Counted from the stretch's first letter, positions 18,553 to 27,059 are shown. The stretch is 35,881 nucleotides of DNA from an uncultured Prevotellaceae bacterium (GCA_902775605.1 CACYNE010000036.1:32451-68331); one strand, 5' to 3'. A program made the numbers and translations. Notes: a model not told the origin generated them from the sequence alone.

Positions 18553-20541
18553 TTACGCTTTCTTCGTCTTCGTCGCCCAGATGAAGTAGCACATCAGGAG
18601 GATGTAGGCTGCCAGTGCAGCAAACTCTGACAGCGGGTTGGCCAGCCATTCGTCGCTCACAGGGTTGAAGCCACCGAAGCGCAACAGCGCACTCACCACA
18701 CCCATCAGGGCACCACCGGCAATGAAGCCCGAGGCGATGAGCGTACCCTTCTCGCCACGCTTCTCGTTCTCAGCCTTATCCTTGGAACGCGTAGTGACAT
18801 ACCAATTGATGGCACCACCCACCAGCAGGGGGAGATTCAGGTCCAGAGGAATAAACATACCCAGCGCAAAGGCCAGAGCAGGAATCTTCAGCCATGTCAG
18901 CACGACGGCCAGCAGAGCACCGATGCCATAGAGCAACCAGGGTGCACCCGCACCATTCATCATCGGTTCGATGACCGCAGCCATGGCGTTGGCCTGGGGA
19001 GCCACGAGGTGTCCTTCCTGATTGGGGTCAAAACCATAGGTTTGGTTGAGCAGCATCATCACGCCACCCACGGTAGCGGCACTTACCAGCGTGCCCAGGA
19101 ATTTCCACTGCTGCTGTTTTCTGGGCGTAGAACCCAGCCAGTAGCCAATCTTCAGGTCAGTGATAAAACAGCCCGCCATCGACAGCGCCGTACATACCAC
19201 GCCACCCATGATCAGTGCAGCCAGCATGCCACCAGAGCCATTCAGTCCCACGGCTGCCATCACCACCGACGCCAGGATCAGCGTCATCAGCGTCATACCA
19301 GAAACGGGATTCGAGCCCACAATAGCAATAGCATTGGCAGCCACCGTGGTAAAGAGGAAGGCGATGACCGTGACCAGCAGGATGGCCACCACGGCAAAGA
19401 GCAGGTTGTGCATCACGCCCAGCCAGAAGAACACAAACGTAATGAGCAATGCCGTAATCGACGCAATGCCGATAAACTTAAACGACAAATCCCTATCCGT
19501 ACGACGAGACATTGTCTCGTCCTCCTTGCCGCCCTTCATCTCCTTGGCAGCCAGTCCCACGGCATTCTTGATGATGCCCCACGAACGGATGATGCCGATG
19601 ATACCAGCCATGGCAATGCCACCGATACCAATTGAGCGGGCGTAGGTCTTGAAAATCTCTTCAGGCGACATAGCACTCACGGCCGTCGTAGCCTCCACGC
19701 CACCCAGACTCAACGTCTGGTCGCCGAAGATGAGCGCCATGCCCGGTACGATGAGCCACCACACGGCCACCGAACCCAAGCAGATATACATGGCATATTT
19801 CAGTCCGATGATATATCCCAAGCCCAGCACGGCTGCCGAGGTGTTGCACTTAAACACCAGCTTGGTCTTGTCAGCTAGCACCTCGCCCCAGCCAATCATG
19901 CGACTGGTCACCGTCTCGTTCCACCAACCGAAGGTGGCCACGATAAAGTCATACAGACCGCCCACCAGTCCTGCCAGCAACAGTAGCTTGGCTTGGTCGC
20001 CACCCTTGGCACCGTTTACCAGCACCTGCGTGGTGGCCGTAGCCTCGGGGAAGGGATACTTGCCGTGCATCTCGCTCACGAAATACTTTCTAAACGGAAT
20101 CAAGAAGAGGATACCCAGGATGCCACCCAGTGCCGAGGCCATGAAGACCTGGAGAAACGAGGCCGACATCTCAGGATACTTGGCCTGCAGGATATAGATG
20201 GCAGGCAACGTGAAGATGGCACCAGCCACCACGGCACCCGAACAGGCACCTATCGACTGGATGATGACATTCTCGCCCAGTGCCTTCGACCTGCGTGCTG
20301 CTGTCGATACGCCCACGGCAATGATAGCAATGGGGATGGCTGCCTCGAACACCTGTCCCACCTTCAGTCCCAAATAAGCGGCTGCTGCTGAGAAGAGCAT
20401 TGCCATGAGCACGCCCCATGTCACCGACCAGCCATTCACCTCGGGATACTGACCCTGAGGCGACATCAACGGCTCATACTGTTCGCCGTCCTTCAACTCC
20501 CGAAACGCATTCTCGGGCAGTTGCGTTTTGATTTCTTCCAT
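18553..20541 (-). CDS. OPT-family oligopeptide transporter
   Basis: The 662-residue, highly hydrophobic protein has about 14-16 helices. NGWSVTWGVLMAMLFSAAAAYLGLKVGQVFEAAIP near the N-terminus, RKYFVSEMHGKYPFPEATATTQVL and GSNPVSGMTLMTLI are classic OPT blocks. The family imports small peptides or metal-chelate complexes using the proton gradient. It follows the MalY/PatB gene on the same strand after 65 bp, most of which is a 14-bp tandem repeat. No -7 box is seen there, so it may be cotranscribed. A peptide importer beside a Cys/Met C-S lyase would fit sulfur amino-acid use, but that link is inference. Confidence 0.92.
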   Translation of the reverse strand: MEEIKTQLPENAFRELKDGEQYEPLMSPQGQYPEVNGWSVTWGVLMAMLFSAAAAYLGLKVGQVFEAAIPIAIIAVGVSTAARRSKALGENVIIQSIGACSGAVVAGAIFTLPAIYILQAKYPEMSASFLQVFMASALGGILGILFLIPFRKYFVSEMHGKYPFPEATATTQVLVNGAKGGDQAKLLLLAGLVGGLYDFIVATFGWWNETVTSRMIGWGEVLADKTKLVFKCNTSAAVLGLGYIIGLKYAMYICLGSVAVWWLIVPGMALIFGDQTLSLGGVEATTAVSAMSPEEIFKTYARSIGIGGIAMAGIIGIIRSWGIIKNAVGLAAKEMKGGKEDETMSRRTDRDLSFKFIGIASITALLITFVFFWLGVMHNLLFAVVAILLVTVIAFLFTTVAANAIAIVGSNPVSGMTLMTLILASVVMAAVGLNGSGGMLAALIMGGVVCTALSMAGCFITDLKIGYWLGSTPRKQQQWKFLGTLVSAATVGGVMMLLNQTYGFDPNQEGHLVAPQANAMAAVIEPMMNGAGAPWLLYGIGALLAVVLTWLKIPALAFALGMFIPLDLNLPLLVGGAINWYVTTRSKDKAENEKRGEKGTLIASGFIAGGALMGVVSALLRFGGFNPVSDEWLANPLSEFAALAAYILLMCYFIWATKTKKA

Positions 20542-20563
20542 TGTTTCTATTTTTTATGCATTT

Positions 20564-20619
20564 TACATTCCACTTTCCTCATTCCACCTTCCACATTCCA
20601 CTTTCCTCATTCCACTTTC
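20564..20619. repeat. Four tandem copies of a 14-bp repeat
   Basis: On the minus strand the unit is GAAAGTGGAATGWG. The four copies are 20606-20619, 20592-20605, 20578-20591 and 20564-20577, differing only at single bases. The first copy includes the last codons and stop of the MalY/PatB gene, and the rest fill the gap before the OPT gene. Confidence 0.9.
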
Positions 20620-21776
20620 CCAATCCTCTCCAGCGCTTCCATCAGCACCGCCCTTGCACAGGCAATGTTCAATCGGATATAACCCTCGCCGCTCTCCTTG
20701 CCATACATTGTGCCGGGGTTCACCCACACCTTTGCCTCCTGCAACAATAGGTCGGCATAGGCCTGCGACGATAGTCCCGTGGCGGTGATATCCACCCACG
20801 GCAGATAGGTGCCCTCCAGCGACATCACCCGCCATGCCGGCAGATGCTCCTTGGCAAAGGCACACAGCGCCTCGTAGTTGCCCCACAGATATTGGTTCAG
20901 CTCGTCAATCCACTCCTCACTCTCGTTATAGGCCGCCATCAGGGCCACAGGACCGAAGGGGTTCAGGTCGCACACCTCATTAATATTAATGGCGCGATCC
21001 AGTCGACGACGCCAGTCGGGGCGCACGCAGATGATATTGGCCGTTTGCAGGCCAGCGATGTTAAACGACTTTGAGGGCGAGTTCAGAATGACGCTGTTCT
21101 CTCGGCACGCCTCGCTCACCGCCGCAAAGGGCTGGAACGTGTGTCCGGGCATCACCAGCTCGCAGTGAATCTCGTCGCTCACCACCTTCACGCCGTGCTT
21201 CATGCAGATATCGTTCATCCGGCTCAGCTCCTCCTTCGTCCACACGCGCCCCGTGGGGTTGTGGGGGTTGCACAGCAGAAACACCGTTGTCTTCTCGTCG
21301 GCACACTTGGCCTCGAAATCCTCCCAATCCACCTCAAAACGGCGGTTGTTGTTGCTGTGACACAGCGACAGACAGGTCTCCAACACCTCGCAGCCGTTGT
21401 TGCGGATGGAAGAGAAGAAGCAGTTGTAGTCGGGCGACAGGATGAGCACCTTCTCGCCCGGCATCGTCAGCGCCTTGATGGCCACCGACATGGCCGGCAC
21501 CACACCCGTGGTATAGAGAATCTCCTCGCGATGGATAGTCCACTGGTGGCGACGCTGGAACCACGAAATCACAGCCTCGTAGTAAGGTTCCTCCACCACC
21601 GTATAGCCAAACACCCCGTGTTCAGCCCGCTGGCGTACGGCCTCGCGGATGGCGGGTGCCGCCTTGAAGTCCATATCGGCCACCCACAGGGGGATGACCG
21701 CGTCAGATGGGCATTCATCCCACTTCACGCAGCCCGTACCACGACGCTCTACAATTTCATCAAAATTAAATTTCAT
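20607..21776 (-). CDS. MalY/PatB-family PLP aminotransferase / C-S lyase
   Basis: The 389-residue fold-type I PLP enzyme has the family start MKFNFDEIVERRGTGCVKWDE, then PLWVADMDFKAAPAI, LLCNPHNPTGRVW, SDEIHCELVMPGHTF and the PLP lysine in NSPSKSFNIAGLQ. MalY/PatB proteins cleave cystathionine or other C-S bonds and are often annotated as cystathionine beta-lyase or as aminotransferase. Length is normal. It begins two bases after the DUF3737 stop, so the two are cotranscribed. The C-terminus (IGKVE) is encoded by the first unit of a 14-bp tandem repeat. Confidence 0.9.
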   Translation of the reverse strand: MKFNFDEIVERRGTGCVKWDECPSDAVIPLWVADMDFKAAPAIREAVRQRAEHGVFGYTVVEEPYYEAVISWFQRRHQWTIHREEILYTTGVVPAMSVAIKALTMPGEKVLILSPDYNCFFSSIRNNGCEVLETCLSLCHSNNNRRFEVDWEDFEAKCADEKTTVFLLCNPHNPTGRVWTKEELSRMNDICMKHGVKVVSDEIHCELVMPGHTFQPFAAVSEACRENSVILNSPSKSFNIAGLQTANIICVRPDWRRRLDRAININEVCDLNPFGPVALMAAYNESEEWIDELNQYLWGNYEALCAFAKEHLPAWRVMSLEGTYLPWVDITATGLSSQAYADLLLQEAKVWVNPGTMYGKESGEGYIRLNIACARAVLMEALERIGKVE

Positions 21777-21778
21777 AA

Positions 21779-22657
21779 CTATCTCAGATTCCCCTCCTGC
21801 TCGGGAGGGGTTAGGGGTGGGTTTTCAATCACACAGTCGTTCGGTGCCTTCACATTCTCGTCGATGGTAACCGAACCAATCGAGTCGGCCACGATATGTC
21901 CGCTGCTGGGGTTCTTGATGTTCTCTATGTGTCCGCGGATGTCCGCACGCACGTCGCTATACTCAAACACGCGGTCGCAGGCCTTGTCAAAGGTGCAGTT
22001 CTCCAGCACCAGCTCCTTGGCATAGCACAACAGTTGTTCGCCTGCCAGGTGACAGTTCACCAATCTGACGTTCTTCGAGTGCCACGCCAGATACTCGCCG
22101 TCGAGCGTTGAGTCATATATGGTCACGTTCTCGCACTCCCAGAACGAGTCCTTCGTCACGATGTTCGCGTTTCTCAGTTCCACGTTCTTGCAATACTGGA
22201 ACACATATTTCGAGTCCGTCTTCAGACCATCAATCCTCACGTTATCGCAAAACATAAACGGATAGGTGCCCTCGTGCAGCTCCAAGTTCTTCGCCTCGAC
22301 GTTTGTGCAGCGCCAGAATGTCTCATCGGCATCGTTGATGGTCACGTTCTCCAGATACACGTTGTGCATCTCGCGAAACATCTTCGGAGCGTCAATTCTG
22401 GTGTCGCGCATGTCCAAAGAGTCGCTGTACCACAATGCCGAGCGGGCGCCAGCATCAAACTGACACCTGTTTATCTTAAAGCCGTGAACATGCCAAAACG
22501 GGTACTTGCCCCAGAAACGACAATCCTCGGCCTCAATGTCCGAGCACTCCTTGATGGCACTTTCGCCATCACCAATGGTCACCTGCTCCAGTCGCAGATG
22601 GTGCTTTTCAAACAGAGGGCGCTCGCCCTCAAAATGCTGATTCCTTAAAGTTTCCAT
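21779..22657 (-). CDS. DUF3737 family right-handed-repeat protein
   Basis: I start at the ATG at 22657 (METLRNQHFEGERPLF, 292 residues); an earlier in-frame Met lies upstream of the -7 box TATCTTTG at 22683-22690. The protein is built of short beta-helix-like repeats (e.g. NVRIDGLKTDSKYVFQYCKNVEL, FWECENVTIYDSTL) and matches the conserved DUF3737 family of unknown function, perhaps a pectin-lyase-like fold. No signal peptide is seen, so it is probably cytoplasmic. The last residues (ENPPLTPPEQEGNLR) look foreign: they are encoded by a GC-rich palindromic repeat that appears to have invaded the 3' end. Confidence 0.88.
   Translation of the reverse strand: METLRNQHFEGERPLFEKHHLRLEQVTIGDGESAIKECSDIEAEDCRFWGKYPFWHVHGFKINRCQFDAGARSALWYSDSLDMRDTRIDAPKMFREMHNVYLENVTINDADETFWRCTNVEAKNLELHEGTYPFMFCDNVRIDGLKTDSKYVFQYCKNVELRNANIVTKDSFWECENVTIYDSTLDGEYLAWHSKNVRLVNCHLAGEQLLCYAKELVLENCTFDKACDRVFEYSDVRADIRGHIENIKNPSSGHIVADSIGSVTIDENVKAPNDCVIENPPLTPPEQEGNLR
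21791..21825. repeat. REP-like GC-rich palindrome at the DUF3737 3' end
   Basis: Plus-strand CCCCTCC, six bases, GGAGGGG, then TTAGGGGTGGG. Read on the minus strand this is the CCCACCCCTAACCCCTCCC type repeat that recurs in many bacterial genomes and yields PPLTPP peptides when translated. Dispersed copies elsewhere in the genome are expected from its form but cannot be checked here. Confidence 0.65.
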
Positions 22658-22682
22658 GTGTGATATGTTGGTTTTTCGCGCG

Positions 22683-22741
22683 CAAAGATACAACATTTTC
22701 TTTAAAAACAGAATCACTTTGTGATTAATTAATTATCTTTG
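22683..22741. promoter_or_regulatory. Divergent promoter pair with a central inverted repeat
   Basis: The minus box TATCTTTG (22683-22690) serves DUF3737 and the plus box TATCTTTG (22734-22741) serves the sirtuin gene. Between them lies AATCAC-TTT-GTGATT (22712-22726), a perfect six-base inverted repeat suited to a dimeric regulator acting on both. Confidence 0.6.
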
Positions 22742-22770
22742 CAATCAAAATCACTCATACTGTAAGTATT

Positions 22771-23466
22771 ATGAAGAAAAAGATTGTTGTTTTGACAGGT
22801 GCCGGCATGAGCGTTGAGAGCGGCCTGCGCACCTTCCGCGATGCCGACGGTCTGTGGGAGGAATATCCCGTTCAGCAGGTAGCCACCCATGAGGGCTGGG
22901 AGGCCGACCCCACCCTAGTCACCAATTTCTATAATATGCTGCGCAAGAAGTGCTGGGGAGTGAAGCCCAACGAGGGACACAAGCTCGTGGCTGCCCTTGA
23001 GCAGAAGTACGACGTCACCGTTGTCACCCAGAATGTTGATAACCTCCACGAGCAGGCAGGCTCTTCCAAGGTCATCCACCTGCATGGCGAACTCATGAAG
23101 GTCTGCTCCAGCCGCGATGTCGATGACCCGCGTTATCAGCAGACGCTCACCCCCGACAACTGCGAGATTGCTCCTGGCACCAAGGCTGGCGACGGCTCAC
23201 TACTGCGCCCCTTCATCGTGTTCTTCGGCGAAGCCGTACCCATGATTGCCGCAGCTGCCGACGAGGCCCAGACAGCCGACATCTTTATCATCATCGGCAC
23301 CAGCCTCAACGTCTATCCCGCTGCCGGACTCATCCACTACGTGCGTCCTGGCACCCCCATCTATCTCATCGACCCCAATCCCGTCAGTGCCGGTTCTGCC
23401 GTCAAGCAGATACAGAAGGGCGCCAGCGAAGGCATGCGCGAGTTGAGCGAGATTCTAATGAAATAA
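22771..23466 (+). CDS. NAD-dependent deacylase, sirtuin (Sir2/CobB-like)
   Basis: The 231-residue protein has the sirtuin NAD-binding motif LTGAGMSVESGLRTFRD, TQNVDNLHEQAGS, the catalytic His in HLHGE (H105), FFGEAVP and IIIGTSLNVYPAAGL. It removes acyl groups from lysines using NAD. The zinc module normally has two Cys-x2-Cys pairs; here only isolated C112 and C131 remain in the segment 106-146, so it probably folds without zinc, a trait I recall for Bacteroidetes sirtuins. Preferred acyl group is not assignable. It has its own -7 box and a hairpin after the stop. Confidence 0.93.
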   Translation: MKKKIVVLTGAGMSVESGLRTFRDADGLWEEYPVQQVATHEGWEADPTLVTNFYNMLRKKCWGVKPNEGHKLVAALEQKYDVTVVTQNVDNLHEQAGSSKVIHLHGELMKVCSSRDVDDPRYQQTLTPDNCEIAPGTKAGDGSLLRPFIVFFGEAVPMIAAAADEAQTADIFIIIGTSLNVYPAAGLIHYVRPGTPIYLIDPNPVSAGSAVKQIQKGASEGMRELSEILMK

Positions 23467-23480
23467 GGAGGAGAAAAGAA

Positions 23481-23505
23481 ACGAGGACTGATTACCAGTC
23501 CTCGT
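23481..23505. terminator. 10-bp perfect hairpin between convergent genes
   Basis: ACGAGGACTG, loop ATTAC, CAGTCCTCGT. On the minus strand it is followed by TTTCTTTTC, so it probably ends the DUF4468 transcript, whose stop codon (23492-23494) lies in the loop. It may also stop the sirtuin message. Confidence 0.7.
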
Positions 23506-24244
23506 CTTCGTTTCCTACGATGCCATTCTTGATGGCCTCTTCCACCTTGTCAATGATGGCGTTCGAATAGGCGTGCGTCATCACCAGCGCCTTCGAGCAA
23601 GTGCGCTTCTGACTGTCTTTCTCCACAAAGGGATAGTGCTTCGCAATCTCCCACTGCTCGTCATACAGGCGGTGGTCGGTCTTATCACCCTTCAGTCGCT
23701 TGCCGTCGCTATAGATGTTCTGGTTCTGGTTCGTGTGCTTCGTGTTGTCAGCAAATCCACCCAGCCATCCAGCATCCTCGGCCTTCAGTATGTCATAGTT
23801 CTGCACGGTATAGGTCACACGCACCCTGCCATCCTTGATGTCAATCTTGATCACCGGCGTGATGCTCACCACATAGCGGTTCAGCGTGCCCGTATGGTCG
23901 GCAATGGCATCGATGGTCGATGACACGATGATGCAGCCCATATCCTTATCGTTCAGCGTGATGGCCTGGTTGTCCTTGAATGTCGCCGTCACCCAATAGT
24001 TCAGGGCCACATACAACTGTGCCTTCGTCTTGCCCGGTGCCTCGATCACCTGCTGGTAACTCAGGCTCTCGTTCTTGTCCAGCTTCAGGTCCTTGGCCAG
24101 GTTGGCCGCAGCCTCCGTCCACTTGTCACCGTATCTCTCCTTGGCATACTTCTCCAAGTCAGCCGCCTTCATCACTTGTGCCTGTGCACTCATGGCGCCG
24201 CAAGTCAGGATGGCGGCCATCACCCACATTTTCAATTTCTTCAT
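23492..24244 (-). CDS. Exported DUF4468 domain protein
   Basis: The start at 24244 gives a 250-residue protein with a signal peptide (MKKLKMWVMAAILTCGAMSAQAQ, cut after about residue 23). The longer frame upstream overlaps the next gene and is not credible. The mature part (YVALNYWVTATFKDNQAITLNDKDMGCIIVSS; later VRVTYTVQNYDI) matches the DUF4468 pattern, a TBP-like-fold domain of unknown function found in Bacteroidetes periplasmic or lipoproteins. The C-terminus is acidic (GNEDEDW). It is last in the minus-strand run downstream of the caspase, STAS-like and RsiV-like genes, with a 35-bp gap to the latter. Confidence 0.8.
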   Translation of the reverse strand: MKKLKMWVMAAILTCGAMSAQAQVMKAADLEKYAKERYGDKWTEAAANLAKDLKLDKNESLSYQQVIEAPGKTKAQLYVALNYWVTATFKDNQAITLNDKDMGCIIVSSTIDAIADHTGTLNRYVVSITPVIKIDIKDGRVRVTYTVQNYDILKAEDAGWLGGFADNTKHTNQNQNIYSDGKRLKGDKTDHRLYDEQWEIAKHYPFVEKDSQKRTCSKALVMTHAYSNAIIDKVEEAIKNGIVGNEDEDW

Positions 24245-24279
24245 AATGACATACATATTTTGGTTAATTTCTTGCTCAC

Positions 24280-24941
24280 CTACCTCGGCATAAACGGATT
24301 GAATCCTGGTCTGAAGTTGCCCATCCGTTCTTTGCGTTTTGCCACTTCTTCCCAGTTCACCAGTTCCTTGAACTTGTCCGTAAAGAGGTCCATGTTCTGA
24401 TGATACACGAAGTCGTTTTTCATCCACTCGCCGTTCTTCTTACAGGCGATGGAGATGGTCGTCTCGTTCATCACAATCTGTATCGGCAAGTTCTCCGTCT
24501 GCTTCTTCACGCGCGTCACCACCTCGGGCAGAAACACGTCGGCCAGCGACAGCACCTTGCCGTGAACCACGTCATACACAAAGCTGCGCTCGCGGTTCTT
24601 CGTCACGCTCTCCTTGCCCTCCAGTCCTTCGGGTCCACCACCTCTTCATACTCCGCCATGTGTTTCTCAATAGCGTCGGTCACCGAGATGTTCTCCTTCT
24701 CCTTGCCAAAGAGCGTACGTGTAATCATTTTCAGTAGCGGTTCATACTGCGTGTGACAGTTCACGTTTGTCTCCACCTTGAACCACTGCTTGCCCATGCG
24801 GGCCATTTTCACGTCTTTCAGCTTCAGCATCTGTCCATTCTGGGCCTCCACTTGAGCCGTCGGCGCCTGTTCCTGCGCCACACACAAGCCACCATGAATC
24901 GCCAAAGCGATTAAGGCCATGATCAATCTTTTCTTTTTCAT
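24280..24941 (-). pseudogene. Secreted RsiV/DUF3298-like protein split by a frame change
   Basis: Two pieces overlap by four bases. Piece one (24603-24941, 112 residues) has a signal peptide (MKKKRLIMALIALAIHGGLCVAQ) and ends DPKDWRARRA. Piece two (24280-24606, 108 residues) has no signal peptide, would start on GTG, and contains YDVVHGKVLSLADVFLPEVV, which resembles the FxYDLxTGKxLxLxDLF strand of RsiV/DUF3298 proteins. The second frame stays open upstream of its GTG (EGKESVTKNRERSF). A one-base change near 24615-24630 would join the pieces into about 220 residues, a normal length for that family. It is therefore probably one broken gene, though a GTGA-coupled pair or frameshifting cannot be excluded. 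Family call is moderate. Confidence 0.6.
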
Positions 24942-24985
24942 TCGGTTGATATCTTTAATTAAACATACAAAACTCTATTATGGAA

Positions 24986-25234
24986 CTATGCAGCAGATTC
25001 CAGCGCCTTTATCCTGCGACGGGATGCTATAACAATATTCTTTTGGGCCAGTTCATTAAGACCTGCAAACGTTTTTCTTTTCTTGAGCTCCTCCAAAGGC
25101 ATAACAAGCAATATCTTGGCCAAACACTCATCTGCAAATGAATTGTCCACGATTTGTACACCTGCAAAATCAAGCACATCAATAGAGACGCTATGGGCAT
25201 CTCCACTAAAATATTTAAATTTATTGATATTCAT
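24986..25234 (-). CDS. Small STAS-like DUF4325 protein
   Basis: This 82-residue cytoplasmic protein has DVLDFAGVQIVDNSFADECLAKIL, close to the DUF4325 STAS-like pattern (DFxGVxxIxxSFADE). That domain usually sits next to or fused with a histidine-kinase-like ATPase, and the pair resembles anti-sigma systems. No such kinase is in the window. The protein is slightly shorter than typical (about 90-110). It has a good -7 box at 25281-25288, so transcription may begin here independently of the caspase gene 117 bp upstream. It precedes the RsiV-like gene by 44 bp. Confidence 0.65.
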   Translation of the reverse strand: MNINKFKYFSGDAHSVSIDVLDFAGVQIVDNSFADECLAKILLVMPLEELKKRKTFAGLNELAQKNIVIASRRRIKALESAA

Positions 25235-25280
25235 TGCTCTTTTTTGTTCTCAGGAGCCACATGTTATTATAGTTCCGCTG

Positions 25281-25288
25281 CAAAGATA
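25281..25288 (-). promoter_or_regulatory. -7 promoter box (TATCTTTG) for the DUF4325 gene
   Basis: Minus-strand TATCTTTGCAGCGG ends 46 bases before the ATG at 25234. Confidence 0.65.
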
Positions 25289-25351
25289 TAAAATAATTTT
25301 GTACGAACGCAAAAAACGGGGATATTTTTTCAAAAACAGAGTTCTCGGTTG

Positions 25352-26677
25352 TTATTTCATTTTCAGATTCTTCCAACCAGTACCTAATGTTGGCGATACT
25401 GTCACCGTGGGAGTTTGACTTTTGCGATTGATCACTACTGACTGCTGATTGACATTCGTCTTAATATACTCAGCCAATTCGCTATAGGTACAGTCACCCT
25501 TACTCTCTTTAAGCTTCTTCAGTAGATAATAAGTAAACATACCATGTTTTTTTTCTTTATAAGGATAGGCCGTTTCATCACCTTGTGCAGCAGAGAATAC
25601 AACCATCTTACCCGTAGGAATCTGTGGCTTTGCTTTGATGGCTACACCTCGCGCAGATGCCAACATCCCATCTCCGCGCTGGGCACCACTGAAACAGGCA
25701 TCCATGAATAATGTAACTCGTGCCGCTCCCATACTGTTGAGATCTTGATAAAACTTGGCCAAACTATAGGCTGTTTCAGTATTTGTAGCAATTCCATCTA
25801 TCGGCAACAGATAAGCTGTATTTGATTTCTCATCAGGAATACCATGACCAGCATAGAACACTATAAACTTTGCTTTCCCATTATATGCTTTTGACACATC
25901 TTTCATCCATGACATTTCTGCGATTATATTATTCTTCGTCGCATTCTTTCTTAAGTGGATATTCTCCTCAGGAATACCCAATACCTTATGGCAATACTGT
26001 TTGAACACCTCACCATCATTCATGGCATAATCCACAGCCGCTACTTCTTGATAACTCTCATTGGCAATAATCACGGCATATGTATTAGGATTACTCTGCT
26101 GTAGGTCTGGAATATTCACGTCAACGTCAGGAGTTGTTTCCACAGGCGGTATCTGTTCTACAATGGGATTGGGATTATCACTATTGAGACCGTATTCTTT
26201 TATATATGGATTTTCCTCAACAATTGAAACATTAAAATAGTTAACGTCTACCCATTCATTGTTTGGGAAATACTGCTTAAAATTATCCTTCCTAATATAA
26301 ATAGTCTCAATTGTGTTATCCATATAGACTATATTTATCTGATGAGGAAATGCAGTATAATCTCCCCGAGCAAACACGTCTAATGCAGACCAATTGTATT
26401 TATGCTTTGGTTTAAATGGACCAGTATCAGTAATTCCACGTAATGTGTGACCATTCCAAGATCTTGCCTCCCAAACACTATTAATGCCGACATAACGAAG
26501 TGACCATTTCTTTATTGGTTTATCACTAGTAACTTTATAACTTGCCTTAAGTCCCATAGGGCGGTCATTTATTACCATCATTTCTGTCAAAACAAACTTA
26601 AACTTCGTAAATACAATCTGAGCCTGCGCCGATATGGCAACCATCATAAAACACGAAACAATTAACTTTCTCATCAT
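25352..26677 (-). CDS. Exported caspase-family (C14) protease
   Basis: The 441-residue protein has a signal peptide (residues 1-20, ending AQAQ). A beta-rich N-terminal region (about 21-160) and a Pro/Asn/Asp linker (about 161-197) lead to a caspase p20-like domain (about 198-405). The catalytic dyad is intact: H278 in FYAGHGIPDE and C328 in MDACFSGA. NTYAVIIANESYQ starts the fold and VFSAAQGDETAYPY closes the active site. Caspase-like proteases cut after basic or acidic residues; specificity is not predictable here. The signal peptide puts it in the periplasm or outside the cell, unlike caspases of cytoplasmic defence systems. Its upstream region (26697-26765) is a near copy of that before the second caspase unit. 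Confidence 0.88.
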   Translation of the reverse strand: MMRKLIVSCFMMVAISAQAQIVFTKFKFVLTEMMVINDRPMGLKASYKVTSDKPIKKWSLRYVGINSVWEARSWNGHTLRGITDTGPFKPKHKYNWSALDVFARGDYTAFPHQINIVYMDNTIETIYIRKDNFKQYFPNNEWVDVNYFNVSIVEENPYIKEYGLNSDNPNPIVEQIPPVETTPDVDVNIPDLQQSNPNTYAVIIANESYQEVAAVDYAMNDGEVFKQYCHKVLGIPEENIHLRKNATKNNIIAEMSWMKDVSKAYNGKAKFIVFYAGHGIPDEKSNTAYLLPIDGIATNTETAYSLAKFYQDLNSMGAARVTLFMDACFSGAQRGDGMLASARGVAIKAKPQIPTGKMVVFSAAQGDETAYPYKEKKHGMFTYYLLKKLKESKGDCTYSELAEYIKTNVNQQSVVINRKSQTPTVTVSPTLGTGWKNLKMK

Positions 26678-26696
26678 ATACTAATATATTTACTAT

Positions 26697-26765
26697 TTCG
26701 GCTGTAAAGATATGAAATATTTGTAGAAAAGAAAAGAAAAACGCTAAAAAAGTAACAGTTTGAAC
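26697..26765 (-). promoter_or_regulatory. Caspase-1 promoter module, copy A of a duplicated element
   Basis: The 69-bp segment matches 30497-30565 without gaps at about 62 positions. It includes the minus-strand -7 box TATCTTTA (26705-26712), 28 bases before the ATG at 26677, and an A/G-rich tract. Looser similarity continues to about 26870. The rest of the gene-free stretch 26770-27059 shows no gene; it has some dyad-like C/T- and G/A-rich segments (about 26900-26975). Confidence 0.8.
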
Positions 26766-27059
26766 GGCTTTTTCTATTATGGCAACATTTTGATGAAGTT
26801 CAATAGGAAACACTTTTCTTGCCAGAAATAGAGAAAGCAACGTTTTACCACCAGAAAAAACGCTGTATCGTTATCTAAGCAGCATCGTTTCGATCGCAGT
26901 ACTCCTCCCACCTCCCGTGCCTCCAATCCTTTGTACAAGGCTGTTTCAGCGTGATTGACATGAGATGGGAGGTAGAATAAGTATATAGAAATGAAAAAGA
27001 AAAATTGAAGAAATGCTCATTTTCTCATTAAAAATGTTTGTTATTTCCAAATTTCTTCA

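Noticed and set aside
17426-18649. A 407-residue open frame antisense to the Na/Pi symporter gene
   Set aside because: It mirrors the strong C/G third-position bias of the real gene, is rich in Leu/Val/His repeats and shows no domain, promoter or start signal.
24245-24427. N-terminal extension of the DUF4468 protein
   Set aside because: It overlaps the preceding RsiV-like gene in another frame, and a clear signal peptide starts at 24244.
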